In this document: positions 1 through 7,716 of the stretch, piece by piece
How positions within the stretch are numbered: position 1 is the stretch's first letter
Layout of the letters: each line of letters opens with the position of its first letter
Origin: Porphyromonadaceae bacterium
GTDB lineage: Bacteria; Bacteroidota; Bacteroidia; Bacteroidales; Dysgonomonadaceae
DNA length: 26,000 bases
Reading direction: 5' to 3'
Assembly: GCA_022840285.1 (NCBI GenBank)
Contig: JALHIE010000021.1
Coordinates: forward strand, 11,731-37,730
Translations under genes and position numbers: made by a program
The notes under the pieces: model-generated
Database searches by the model: none
What the model was told of the DNA's origin: nothing
What the model saw: the letters and a program-made list of their open reading frames with translations, nothing else

Positions 1-251
1 AGCAACAGTTTTCGGTCGCGCCGTGCCACGTGGTTGTTGTAGGTTCCGTAAAAATATTCGGCGATATGCATGTTCCGCACCCAGAGTTCGCCTTTCTCGA
101 GCAGGCAATAGGTATCCACCAGACTGGCCTTGCCCAGGCGAATCGATTTTATTTCAGTTCCGGTAAGCACAATACCCGCGGTGTAAGTTTCGAGCAGTTC
201 GTAATCGAACGTGGCCCGTTTGTTTTTTATATTTATGGGTGCTTGTTTCAT
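1..251 (-). CDS. smpB: SsrA-binding protein SmpB (partial, C-terminus beyond window)
   Basis: SmpB binds tmRNA (SsrA) and delivers it to stalled ribosomes for trans-translation in the cytoplasm. Reading the reverse strand from the ATG at 251 gives 83 codons open to the window edge, beginning MKQAPINIKNKRATFDYELL. Family signatures follow: GTEIKSIRLGKASL, then DTYCLLEKGELWVRNMHIAEY, and near the edge the basic stretch NNHVARRDRKLL that contacts tmRNA in known SmpB proteins. The family is about 150 residues long, so slightly more than half is present. The upstream gene on the same strand ends 64 bp away and I found no TAnnTTTG element in that gap, so co-transcription with it is possible. Identification rests on recognised family sequence and is confident. 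Confidence 0.95.
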   Translation of the reverse strand, partial: MKQAPINIKNKRATFDYELLETYTAGIVLTGTEIKSIRLGKASLVDTYCLLEKGELWVRNMHIAEYFYGTYNNHVARRDRKLL

Positions 252-315
252 TTCTTTGAGACTATTGGAGATCAAATGTCAGACTTCAGACTGTTTTGTT
301 GAGTGAATAGCTTTC

Positions 316-879
316 TTAACCGGGCAATAAATTTATCACAAATTCCAATAATATTTTTATTGCCAGAGGAACAACAACAATAAACAACGATGCAATAACG
401 GTGAAACTCAACTTTTTGTTTGTCGTCATGTGTAAAAAATCACCGACACCTGCGTAAACGATATACAACGTATAAATTACAGCAAACCACAAAAAAACAG
501 CTTCCGGCACGAGGGGTATCAGGAAAAACAAGAGGTATAGCACCACCGATGAATAACCCACAAATAATTGTGCGGCATGCAACTTTTTACCTAACCCAAA
601 TCTCGGGAAAAGCTCGTTTAATGCATACGATACCAGGTAAAATCCGCCAAAAAGCGCCGATACCACGATAACCACCTGTTTTAACGCCCAATGGATTCCA
701 CCGTTATCGGCAAGCCACATTCCGCCAATAAAAGATGGAATGGCAATGAACCCGAAAACGGGAAACAGGAAGTTATTGATAAAATCCTGTTGCCCAGCAT
801 CTCTGTCAGAAATTCTTCTCCATCCTTTTCGCGGTGAAGCAATTAAACAATAAATCGTTTGAATGATCGTTGCAAACAT
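316..879 (-). CDS. YIP1-family polytopic membrane protein
   Basis: This 187-residue protein is largely hydrophobic, with about five likely membrane spans: around residues 37-57, 68-88, 103-125, 128-145 and 158-182. The N-terminal stretch IYCLIASPRKGWRRI, followed by a multi-span domain, matches the YIP1-domain proteins common in Bacteroidetes; their bacterial function is unknown. The start at 879 is supported by an AAAAGG sequence just upstream and a promoter -7-like element at 900-907 on the same strand. It lies upstream of smpB on the minus strand and divergent from the sigma-factor gene. No catalytic motif is visible. The family call is from recognised sequence style; the function is not known. 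Confidence 0.75.
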   Translation of the reverse strand: MFATIIQTIYCLIASPRKGWRRISDRDAGQQDFINNFLFPVFGFIAIPSFIGGMWLADNGGIHWALKQVVIVVSALFGGFYLVSYALNELFPRFGLGKKLHAAQLFVGYSSVVLYLLFFLIPLVPEAVFLWFAVIYTLYIVYAGVGDFLHMTTNKKLSFTVIASLFIVVVPLAIKILLEFVINLLPG

Positions 880-899
880 TACCTTTTGATTTTGAAGTG

Positions 900-907
900 C
901 AAAGGTA
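900..907 (-). promoter_or_regulatory. Candidate -7 element for the YIP1-type gene
   Basis: On the minus strand this reads TACCTTTG, an exact match to the Bacteroidetes -7 consensus TAnnTTTG. It sits about 20 bp before the start codon at 879, which would give a very short leader containing AAAAGG. No clear TTG is found 19-21 bp upstream, so support is partial. Confidence 0.4.
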
Positions 908-969
908 ATGATTTCTTGCGAAATTAATTACCGGGTACAGAACATCAGTCAGGCAGGTTCTTTTTTTGT

Positions 970-977
970 TACCTTTG
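970..977 (+). promoter_or_regulatory. Candidate -7 element for the sigma-factor operon
   Basis: The sequence TACCTTTG matches TAnnTTTG and lies about 50 bp upstream of the sigma-factor start. It is the same octamer as the divergent element at 900-907 on the other strand. No matching TTG lies at the expected -33 position, so this is tentative. Confidence 0.35.
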
Positions 978-1034
978 AAAAAAAATCCGCCAACCGGTGT
1001 AAGATTTTTTCCGGCTTCCCGTCTATATATGTGT

Positions 1035-1556
1035 ATGAACGCTCAGCAATTTCAACATCAAATCCTGTGCTATTCCGATAAGCTGTATCGCATGGCACGC
1101 TCGGTATTAAAAGACGAAAGCCTGTCGCAGGATGCCTATCAGGAATTGATGATGCGGTTGTGGGAAAAGCGCGGGCAGTTGGAAATAATCGAAAACCAGC
1201 AGGCCTTTGTGCTGACATCGATGCGAAACTTGTGCATTGATTGGCTGCGAAAACAACAACCCAACGGGGAAATTCCTGCTAACGCGACATACCCTGCACC
1301 CGGTCCGCATCAGCTTACGGAGGAGGCCGATACGGTAAACACCATCAGCAGGATGATTGATTTGCTACCCGAGATGCAACGAACCATTGTCCGGATGAAA
1401 GACGTGGAGGAGATGGAGGTTAAGGAAATTGCCGAAATCATGTCGATAACGGAGAATGCGGTTACCGTAAACCTGTCGCGGGCACGGAAAAAACTCCGCG
1501 AAATGATTCTGACCCATCAACAACAGGAGAAACTGCTTTATGAACAACATAGATAA
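1035..1556 (+). CDS. RNA polymerase sigma factor, sigma-70/ECF family
   Basis: A sigma-70 family factor that would direct RNA polymerase to a specific promoter set. Region 2 is visible at about residues 10-75 (YSDKLYRMARSVLKDESL, QELMMRLWEKR, then MRNLCIDWLRKQQ). Region 4 follows at about 105-160, with LLPEMQRTIVRMKDVEEM and the helix-turn-helix EIAEIMSITENAVTVNLSRARKKLRE. From ATG 1035 the product is 173 residues, a normal ECF-like length. ATG 1029 adds only two residues, and a TTG start at 966 would overlap the candidate promoter, so I prefer 1035. The last 17 bp overlap the next gene, implying translational coupling to a probable anti-sigma factor. It is far from the SusC genes, and SusC1 shows no STN signalling domain, so it is probably not the regulator of the downstream PUL. 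Confidence 0.88.
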   Translation: MNAQQFQHQILCYSDKLYRMARSVLKDESLSQDAYQELMMRLWEKRGQLEIIENQQAFVLTSMRNLCIDWLRKQQPNGEIPANATYPAPGPHQLTEEADTVNTISRMIDLLPEMQRTIVRMKDVEEMEVKEIAEIMSITENAVTVNLSRARKKLREMILTHQQQEKLLYEQHR

Positions 1557-2064
1557 CATACTGAACAATTATTTTGAAGGCAAGACATTGCCCGAAGAGG
1601 AAAGCAGGCTGAAGGAATATTTCCGGAGCAGTACCGTTTTGCCTCAGCACGAAATATATAAACCCCTGTTTATTGCTTTCGATAAAGAAAAACAAATCGC
1701 TGCTCCCGTTTTTGAAATTCCGGCAGAAAAGAACCGTAAAAAACCGTTTCCAATCCGGAAATTATGGATCGCTGCAGCAAGTATCGCCGCAGTTACTCTC
1801 CTGGTCGTTACTTTGTTTCCGTATAAAAACAAAACCGGAGTACCGTCCGGCGATTACCTGGTTTTCATCAATGGCAATGAAGTAACCAATCCGCAAAAAG
1901 CGCAACAATACGCCGATAAAATGTTTATGCAAGCCGATGAAATCATCCGCACCAGCTATAAACCGATTGTTGAAGCAAATGTCATACAAACCAAAATGGA
2001 TGCCGACAGGATCTTTGACGACTTGTCGCAAAAAATCAATTATATGGAATCGGTGAAACAATAA
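1540..2064 (+). CDS. Single-span membrane protein, probable anti-sigma factor
   Basis: This 174-residue protein has a charged cytoplasm-like N-terminus (about residues 1-72, beginning MNNIDNILNNYFEGKTLPEE), one membrane span around residues 75-93 (LWIAAASIAAVTLLVVTLF), and an external C-terminal part of about 80 residues. The N-terminal pattern, with LNNYFEGKTLPEEESRLKEYF, resembles the zinc-less N-terminal segment of many Bacteroidetes anti-sigma and FecR-like proteins. I see no FecR periplasmic domain. The start codon lies inside the sigma-factor gene (17-bp overlap in another frame), the usual arrangement for a sigma/anti-sigma pair. The anti-sigma role is inferred from topology and gene order, not from a recognised family motif. 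Confidence 0.6.
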   Translation: MNNIDNILNNYFEGKTLPEEESRLKEYFRSSTVLPQHEIYKPLFIAFDKEKQIAAPVFEIPAEKNRKKPFPIRKLWIAAASIAAVTLLVVTLFPYKNKTGVPSGDYLVFINGNEVTNPQKAQQYADKMFMQADEIIRTSYKPIVEANVIQTKMDADRIFDDLSQKINYMESVKQ

Positions 2065-2082
2065 TTTATAAACCCTACAAAT

Positions 2083-2523
2083 ATGAAAAAAATTCTTTCA
2101 ATTTTATTTTTGGTAACCGTTTTTGTTGCCGGAGCATCGGCTCAACAACTCGAAAAGTTGTTCGACAAATATATGGAGGATGAGCGTTTCAATTATGTGT
2201 ATCAGAAAAAAGCGAGCATGATGGACAGGCTGAACGATACCGGAAACGTAGACGTCTGGGTGTTCGACAAATCGACAACAAGCCTGGGACGTCAAATGCT
2301 CACGTTGAATTCGACCGACAAATCGCTGGACGAAAGTTTTACGCGGGAAGTGGAAAATGCACTCAAGGCCGATAAATACGAACAGGTTTCGATCGTAAGA
2401 AATGGGAAAAACAGGGTGGAAACGTATGAGAAAAATACCGATAAAGGGATAGCAAAAGTCAGCTTTATAAAAAATCCCGGCAACATTATGGTTACATTGA
2501 ATGTATACGCTCCTAAGAAATAA
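2083..2523 (+). CDS. Small exported protein, DUF4252/DUF6108-like
   Basis: This 146-residue protein begins with a clear Sec signal peptide (MKKILSILFLVTVFVAGASAQ, cleavage near residue 20) and then a soluble alpha/beta-looking region starting QLEKLFDKYMEDERFNYVY. There is no lipobox cysteine, so it is probably periplasmic. Its length and layout resemble DUF4252/DUF6108-type proteins, which in Bacteroidales often follow a sigma factor and a single-span partner; I cannot separate the two families by eye. It lies 18 bp after the putative anti-sigma gene, so the three probably form one operon. Its function is unknown; a target or sensor of that sigma pathway is plausible. Confidence 0.55.
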   Translation: MKKILSILFLVTVFVAGASAQQLEKLFDKYMEDERFNYVYQKKASMMDRLNDTGNVDVWVFDKSTTSLGRQMLTLNSTDKSLDESFTREVENALKADKYEQVSIVRNGKNRVETYEKNTDKGIAKVSFIKNPGNIMVTLNVYAPKK

Positions 2524-2600
2524 CGCTACTTTTAAATACAAACACTTTACGGAAATAGGATGCGATATCGTGTTTTCGTTTAACAACCAAAGGTCAACAG

Positions 2601-3407
2601 ATGCAACCAGCCAAACCCTACCGCGATTTTTCAGAATTTCTCTCGCAGAAATTTCCCTATAAGGTACAAAAAATATCCATTAACGCCGGTTTCACCTGTC
2701 CCAATCGTGACGGCTCGAAAGGCCGGGGAGGATGTACCTATTGTAACAACCAAAGCTTCAGTCCGGGATATGGCAAACCGACCAAAAACATTTCGGAACA
2801 ATTGCGCGACGGAATTGATTTTTTCTCGCATAAATATCCTGAGATGAAATACCTGGCCTATTTTCAATCGTACACCAATACATACGACAGCATAGAAAAA
2901 CTCATCGAGATGTACGAAGAGGCGCTTGTCTATCCTGATGTTGTGGGCATCATCATAGGCACCCGACCGGATTGCATGCCCGATGAGTTGCTGGATTATT
3001 TTGCAGAGCTCAACAAAAAAACGTTCGTTTTAATTGAATACGGCGTGGAAAGCACGCTCAACAAAACACTGGAACGCGTTAACCGCCAACACACCTGGGA
3101 GGAATCTGTTGAAGCCATTACAAGAACAGCAGAAAGAGAAATTCCAGTAGGTGTACATTTAATTCTGGGGTTACCGGGAGAAACAGATGAAGACATTCTA
3201 AGTCACGCCGTAGAAATCTCAAAATTACCGCTGACAACCGTGAATCCCGATTTTTATATTGAACGATTTGCGTCCCAATCACCAAAATCACTGCTTATTG
3301 CACCCGATTGGGAATTGAAAAATTATGAGTTGACAGAAAAAGTGATTAAGCGTTTTTGGGAAAGGAAAACCTGGCAAGGATGTAATTTCCGGGAATCGTC
3401 GCGATGA
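2601..3407 (+). CDS. TIGR01212/YhcC-family radical SAM protein with apparent internal deletion
   Basis: A cytoplasmic radical SAM protein of unknown substrate. The cluster-binding cysteines are C33, C45 and C48 in TCPNRDGSKGRGGCTYCNN, the spaced arrangement typical of TIGR01212 proteins. Other family blocks are visible: YFQSYTNTYDS, GTRPDCMPDELLDYF, EYGVESTLNKTLERVNRQH and HLILGLPGETDEDI. The product is 268 residues, against about 300-310 in the family (E. coli YhcC about 309). The shortfall seems internal. After KLPLTT the usual KLHxLxxxKGTxMA segment is absent, and the sequence resumes at PDFYIERFASQSPKSLLIAPDW near nucleotide 3240, still in frame. It may be impaired. It is on the same strand as the sigma operon but 77 bp downstream of it. 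Confidence 0.85.
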   Translation: MQPAKPYRDFSEFLSQKFPYKVQKISINAGFTCPNRDGSKGRGGCTYCNNQSFSPGYGKPTKNISEQLRDGIDFFSHKYPEMKYLAYFQSYTNTYDSIEKLIEMYEEALVYPDVVGIIIGTRPDCMPDELLDYFAELNKKTFVLIEYGVESTLNKTLERVNRQHTWEESVEAITRTAEREIPVGVHLILGLPGETDEDILSHAVEISKLPLTTVNPDFYIERFASQSPKSLLIAPDWELKNYELTEKVIKRFWERKTWQGCNFRESSR

Positions 3408-3428
3408 AACAACTGTTCCGGTTTTTTT
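3389..3428 (+). terminator. Possible intrinsic terminator after the radical SAM gene
   Basis: CCGGGAA at 3389-3395 can pair, with one bulged G, with TTCCGG at 3416-3421, followed directly by seven T residues (3422-3428). The left arm overlaps the end of the coding sequence and the 20-nt loop contains a small ATCG/CGAT stem. The U-tract is good; the stem is short, so this is tentative. Confidence 0.35.
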
Positions 3429-3469
3429 CAGGCAATATCAAAAAACACAGTAATTAAATCATTTTTACC

Positions 3470-3500
3470 ATTGTGGGTTTTTATTTAAAATGTACGTTTG
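3470..3500 (+). promoter_or_regulatory. Bacteroidetes-type promoter for the GH78 - oxidoreductase block
   Basis: ATTG at 3470-3473 is followed after exactly 19 bp by TACGTTTG at 3493-3500, matching the Bacteroidetes -33 (TTTG/TTG) and -7 (TAnnTTTG) elements with ideal spacing. Transcription would start near 3506, giving a leader of about 130 nt before the GH78 start at 3635. This is the best promoter match in the window. Confidence 0.65.
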
Positions 3501-3634
3501 CAGAAAATCTTTAAATAATCTCGTTTTCAGTGCACACGAGCATTTATTCTCAAACGCTTTCGCAGGTTTTATGCAAAATCGTAAGAGTTACCGTAAGGAA
3601 AACAACAAGGGAAAAAATCTAATAAAACATTAAA

Positions 3635-5917
3635 ATGCTTCAACAACGTTTAACGGTATTTATTATGATGTGCCTGTTGGCCGGTCACTGTCGGGTAGCA
3701 GCGCAGGAAGTTGTTTTACCCCACGGACTGACAGTAAACATGCTACTTAACACAGGGCAAGTATTTTTAAACGGGTATCCGGCAAATACTCCGCTGGAAC
3801 AGGCAGTAACCTACCGGGAAAACTGGCAGTTCACCGATATATCCACTGCCCGACCCGTTTTTGGATGGATGTTCAGTTCTGGTTCAGCCAACACCAAACA
3901 AACAGCCTACCGGATATTGGTGGCATCCAGCAAGGAATTACTGGCACGTGACTCTGCAGATCTGTGGGACACAGGCAAAATAAACAGCGATCAGTCGCTT
4001 CACATCTCATACAATGGGAAGCAACTCAAGGCCGGGGCCGTTTATTTCTGGAAAGTAAAGACATGGGATAATTACGGGAATCAATCCATTTTTTCAGAGA
4101 TGGCGCGTTTCAAAATGGCCGATAGGTTAGTGGACTACGCGACGGACAGGCATCCCATCCAAAAGCAGGACGATTACCCGGCCCGGCTCGAAAAGGTGAA
4201 TGAAAATACCTGTTTCGCCGATTTCGGAAAAGCCTCTTTCGGAAGATTACGCCTCAACCTATACTCCGAAACCGGCACGGACAGCGTTCATATTCATTTG
4301 GGAGAGGCTAAGAAGAACGGAAGGATCGACCGATCACCGGGCGGCACCATTCGTTATTCGCGCTATACGGTGAAGCTCCGACAAGGGTGGAATACCTATG
4401 TGATCGCGATACGTCCCGGCAAACAAAATACCGGACCTCAAGCAGTTTTGGTACCCGAACATATTGGAGAAGTTACTCCTTTTCGTTACTGCGAGATAGA
4501 GAACTATCGCCACCCCTTACAGGAAAAAGACGTAGTGAGGGAAACGGCATTTTATCCTTTTAACGAGCAAGATTCCTATTTTCTCAGTTCCGATACGGTG
4601 CTGAACCGGGTCTGGGACATAAGCAAATACTCCGTCAAAGCTACTTCATTCCTGGGGGTCTATATCGATGGAGACCGTGAAAGAATCCCTTACGAAGCAG
4701 ATGCAGTAATTAACCAACTGTCGCATTATGGAGTGGCACGCGAGTACGGCATGGCCCGTTATTCACACGAGTATTTGATTCATCATCCGACATGGCCAAC
4801 CGAATGGATACTGCAATCGGTACTGATGGCATGGGAAGATTACATGTATACCGGGAACAAGCAATCCGTGGAACATTATTATAATGACCTTAAAGCCAAA
4901 ACATTGACGATGCTGTCCGATAAAGATGGCTTTATAAGTACACGTACCGGAAAGGTTACACCAACAGTATTGGAATCGATTCATTTCAAAGGAGAATTGC
5001 GCGACATTGTCGACTGGCCACACACCGGTATTCTGGGATTGGAAAAAGAAGAAGGAGGAGAAACCGACGGTTTTGTGTTTACGGATGTAAACACGGTAGT
5101 CAATGCCTTTCACTACAGGGCCTTGACACTGATGGAACGTATCGCCGAGGCATTGGGAAAAACGGATGATCAAAAATTTTATCAAGAACGTGCGACCCGG
5201 CTAAAACGATCATTCAACGCACGCCTTTTCGATAAAAAGAGAGGAATCTATGTGGATGGCATCGGAACAGACCATGCGTCACTTCACGCAAACATGTTTC
5301 CGCTTGCGTTTGGATTGGTGCCAGAAAACCATGTCCGTAGTGTGTCGGAATTTATCCGCTCACGGGGGATGGCTTGCAGCGTGTATGGATCTCAGTTCCT
5401 GCTCGACGGTGTCTATGATGCTCACGATGCAGATTATGGACTTGAGCTGCTGACGTCCACCGGCGAAAGAAGCTGGTACAATATGATCCGTGTCGGCTCC
5501 ACCATAACATTGGAAGCATGGGACAATAAATACAAGCCCAACCAGGACTGGAACCACGCATGGGGAGCAGCTCCTGCAAATCTTATTCCACGTAAACTGA
5601 TGGGGATAGAACCCTTGGAGCCGGGATTCAAAAAGATCAGAATCAAACCCCAACCCGGCAACCTCAAACATGCCGAAATAAAACATCCCACTATCCGGGG
5701 TACTGTAAAGGCAAGTTTTATCAACCGTCCAAACGAATCGTTCCGACTCGAGGTGGATATCCCGGTCAACACCACCGCAAAGGTATACCTCCCATTTTAT
5801 TCGGGAAAACAATTTTTTTACATGGATGACAGACCGATATCCTATAAACGGGAAGGAAACTTTTCAGTGATTGAAAATGTGGGTTCCGGAAAGCATGTTT
5901 TTTCAGTGGGCCGATGA
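3635..5917 (+). CDS. GH78-type alpha-L-rhamnosidase, exported
   Basis: This predicted inverting exo-glycosidase would remove terminal alpha-L-rhamnose from oligosaccharides. The 760-residue protein has a Sec signal peptide ending near VAAQ (about residue 24) and no lipobox, so it is probably periplasmic. An N-terminal Fn3-like domain (about 40-165, with YRILVASSKELL and VYFWKVKTWDN) is followed by a beta-sandwich (about 180-305), the (alpha/alpha)6 barrel (about 315-660), and a C-terminal beta domain starting around GIEPLEPGFKKIRIKP. The motif DGDRERIPYEADA (residues 345-357) occupies the place of the classical GH78 acid loop; E349 is a candidate general acid and D356 a conserved acid. E627 in GSTITLEAWD is the candidate base. 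It is the first gene after the promoter at 3470-3500 and is followed 34 bp later by the oxidoreductase. The family call is firm; rhamnose specificity is inferred. Confidence 0.85.
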   Translation: MLQQRLTVFIMMCLLAGHCRVAAQEVVLPHGLTVNMLLNTGQVFLNGYPANTPLEQAVTYRENWQFTDISTARPVFGWMFSSGSANTKQTAYRILVASSKELLARDSADLWDTGKINSDQSLHISYNGKQLKAGAVYFWKVKTWDNYGNQSIFSEMARFKMADRLVDYATDRHPIQKQDDYPARLEKVNENTCFADFGKASFGRLRLNLYSETGTDSVHIHLGEAKKNGRIDRSPGGTIRYSRYTVKLRQGWNTYVIAIRPGKQNTGPQAVLVPEHIGEVTPFRYCEIENYRHPLQEKDVVRETAFYPFNEQDSYFLSSDTVLNRVWDISKYSVKATSFLGVYIDGDRERIPYEADAVINQLSHYGVAREYGMARYSHEYLIHHPTWPTEWILQSVLMAWEDYMYTGNKQSVEHYYNDLKAKTLTMLSDKDGFISTRTGKVTPTVLESIHFKGELRDIVDWPHTGILGLEKEEGGETDGFVFTDVNTVVNAFHYRALTLMERIAEALGKTDDQKFYQERATRLKRSFNARLFDKKRGIYVDGIGTDHASLHANMFPLAFGLVPENHVRSVSEFIRSRGMACSVYGSQFLLDGVYDAHDADYGLELLTSTGERSWYNMIRVGSTITLEAWDNKYKPNQDWNHAWGAAPANLIPRKLMGIEPLEPGFKKIRIKPQPGNLKHAEIKHPTIRGTVKASFINRPNESFRLEVDIPVNTTAKVYLPFYSGKQFFYMDDRPISYKREGNFSVIENVGSGKHVFSVGR

Positions 5918-5951
5918 AAATTGCCCGGCAACCGAATATACAGATTAAGAC

Positions 5952-7313
5952 ATGGAAAATAATTTAAAAGAAACAGGGAGACGTCAGTTTTTTAAGGAGG
6001 CTGCCGCTTTAGGAGTAATGGGAACGATTGGAGGAGGATATCTTCTCTCATCTTGTAACCAACCTAATAAAAAGAAATCCACATCAACCTATGAGGCACC
6101 GGTTTTTCCTGAAAAAGCTCCCGACGGAAAAGTATTAAAAGCCGGCTTGATTGGATGTGGTGGCAGAGGAACCGGAGCTGCAGTTAATTTTATCAATGCC
6201 GGCCCTAATTTACAGGTTACTGCCTTGGCAGACCTATTCCAGGATCAGATCGATAAATGCAGGGCAACATTAAAGAAAAACAGTAATGTTGAGATTCCTG
6301 ATGAAAACTGTTTCGTTGGTTTCGATGCATATCAGCGACTAATAGATTCCGATGTGGATGTAATATTACATGCTACCGCTACGCATTTCAGGCCAATGCA
6401 TTTGAAAGCGGCAGTGGAAGCCGGGAAGCATAGTTTTATAGAAAAACCTGCTGCTGTAGACCCGGTTGGTATCCGCTCTGTCATTGCTTCAGGTAAAATG
6501 GCTGAATCACTAAGCATTACAATCGTTGCAGGCACACAGAGAAGATACCAGGATGATTACAATCACACCTTCAGTATGATTAAGAATGGTGCGATTGGGG
6601 AGCTAATTTCTGCCAACTGCTACTACAATAGAGGAGGTGCCGGAAATTTCATAAGAAAACCCGAATGGAGTGATATGGAAGCAATGATCAGGAACAGGGC
6701 AAACTGGAGATGGTTGACAGGTGATTCTATTGTAAATCTATTGATTCATAATATTGACGGGCTCAACTGGTTCTTTGAAAAAACTCCGGTAAGAGCATCA
6801 GGTTTTGGAGGCCGCTATCACAGGCCAACGGGAGATATGTATGATTTCTACAGCATTGATTTTGTATTCGACGACAATAAGCACTACCAGGGGATGTGCC
6901 GTGAAATGGATGGATGTACAAATAATATTGGTGATATAATTTTAGGAACAAAAGGGTATACTAATGCTCAAAATAAAATATTTGATTATAACGGTAAGGT
7001 AATCTGGGAATATGAATATCCATTAGGAAAAGATGGTAAGCCTACCAATAGGACAGCAATTTCACCATACGACCAGGAGATGATATGTTTCGTGACGGCT
7101 ATTCGTACTAATAAGCCAATTAACGATGCAGAGCAGCTAGCTCATTCAACACTCACCGGTATTATGGGTAGAGAATCGGCTTACACCGGCAAGGATGTGA
7201 CATGGGATGAAATTATGTACTCGGATTTGAAACTTGGACCAGATGAATATGCATGGGGTCCTGTTGATATCCAGCCCGTATCACCTGTTCCGGGAATACC
7301 TCCATCAAAATAA
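5952..7313 (+). CDS. Gfo/Idh/MocA-family oxidoreductase, Tat-exported lipoprotein
   Basis: A predicted NAD(P)-dependent sugar oxidoreductase of 453 residues. The N-terminus carries a twin-arginine motif (GRRQFFK, residues 9-15), a short hydrophobic stretch and a lipobox ending at C35 (YLLSSC), so it should be exported folded and lipid-anchored. The Rossmann nucleotide site is AGLIGCGGRGTG starting at residue 64. The family EKP motif is E164-K165-P166. The substrate-side motif LLIHNIDGLNW contains H266 and D269. Tat export fits a protein that takes up its cofactor in the cytoplasm. It lies 34 bp after GH78, probably in the same operon. Its substrate is unknown; it resembles exported Gfo/Idh proteins in Bacteroidetes PULs, some of which act on sugars by transient oxidation (GH109-like or 3-keto chemistry). 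Arginine codons are mostly AGA/AGG (15 of 21), unlike the CGN-rich GH78 gene before it. Confidence 0.88.
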   Translation: MENNLKETGRRQFFKEAAALGVMGTIGGGYLLSSCNQPNKKKSTSTYEAPVFPEKAPDGKVLKAGLIGCGGRGTGAAVNFINAGPNLQVTALADLFQDQIDKCRATLKKNSNVEIPDENCFVGFDAYQRLIDSDVDVILHATATHFRPMHLKAAVEAGKHSFIEKPAAVDPVGIRSVIASGKMAESLSITIVAGTQRRYQDDYNHTFSMIKNGAIGELISANCYYNRGGAGNFIRKPEWSDMEAMIRNRANWRWLTGDSIVNLLIHNIDGLNWFFEKTPVRASGFGGRYHRPTGDMYDFYSIDFVFDDNKHYQGMCREMDGCTNNIGDIILGTKGYTNAQNKIFDYNGKVIWEYEYPLGKDGKPTNRTAISPYDQEMICFVTAIRTNKPINDAEQLAHSTLTGIMGRESAYTGKDVTWDEIMYSDLKLGPDEYAWGPVDIQPVSPVPGIPPSK

Positions 7314-7363
7314 AAAACTCTGTGTAATTTATGATTTTAAACAGATGATATATGGGCATAATC

Positions 7364-7396
7364 CGGGATTTCCCGATAATTCAGTTATTTTCGGGA
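7364..7396 (+). other. Overlapping alternative hairpins downstream of the oxidoreductase gene
   Basis: CGGGA (7364-7368) can pair with TCCCG (7371-7375, loop too tight in RNA), and TCCCGA (7371-7376) can pair with TCGGGA (7391-7396) across a 14-nt loop. The shared middle arm makes them mutually exclusive. There is no long U-tract, so it is a weak terminator candidate. Confidence 0.25.
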
Positions 7397-7664
7397 GTAT
7401 TCAGGGGGTATTCAGCAGAACTGAAAACGATCCGTCTGTCTTAAATATATTTCACTAATGCAGATATTTTTAGTTCATCATTGATGGACTAAATTACGGA
7501 TCTTTTGCTTAAGAGAATCTTGTCGCGGAATGACATCAGGGAATTTTTTATATTTGAGCGTACACCGGTCACTAAATGCACTCCCGTGTCGGACTGCTGT
7601 TGTTTTTTCAACTTTATGTCATTTCTTAAATATCATTTTTTACAGTTTTTATATCATTTTTCAG

Positions 7665-7695
7665 GGGTAAAGCAAAATTTACCCGTATATCTTTG
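7665..7695 (+). promoter_or_regulatory. Candidate susC1 promoter with a 7-bp inverted repeat over the -33 region
   Basis: TATCTTTG at 7688-7695 matches the -7 consensus TAnnTTTG. Just upstream, GGGTAAA (7665-7671) and TTTACCC (7678-7684) form a perfect inverted repeat with a 6-bp spacer. It covers the place where a -33 TTG should be; none is present. The arrangement suggests a regulator-dependent promoter. Transcription would start near 7702, leaving a leader of about 330 nt. Confidence 0.4.
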
Positions 7696-7716
7696 TACAT
7701 GTTAAATATTTTCAAA

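Noticed and set aside
30..302. Plus-strand 90-codon ORF
   Set aside because: It lies opposite the smpB coding sequence, which has clear family motifs on the minus strand.
1035..2064. Sigma/anti-sigma pair as the PUL regulator
   Set aside because: It is separated from the PUL by two unrelated genes, and SusC1 has no STN domain for transmembrane signalling.
5952..7313. GH109-type N-acetylgalactosaminidase call for the Gfo/Idh protein
   Set aside because: The general family fold and export signal fit, but I see no specific feature that separates GH109 from other exported Gfo/Idh proteins.
7549..7556. TATATTTG, an exact TAnnTTTG match, as a susC1 promoter
   Set aside because: The nearest upstream TTG is 26 bp away and the site would give a leader of about 470 nt; 7688-7695 is nearer and has associated inverted repeats, though its -33 is also poor.
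7234..7705. Two plus-strand ORFs of 74 and 66 codons after the oxidoreductase gene
   Set aside because: The first mostly overlaps the oxidoreductase in another frame; the second has low-complexity, cysteine- and phenylalanine-rich content with no recognisable features.
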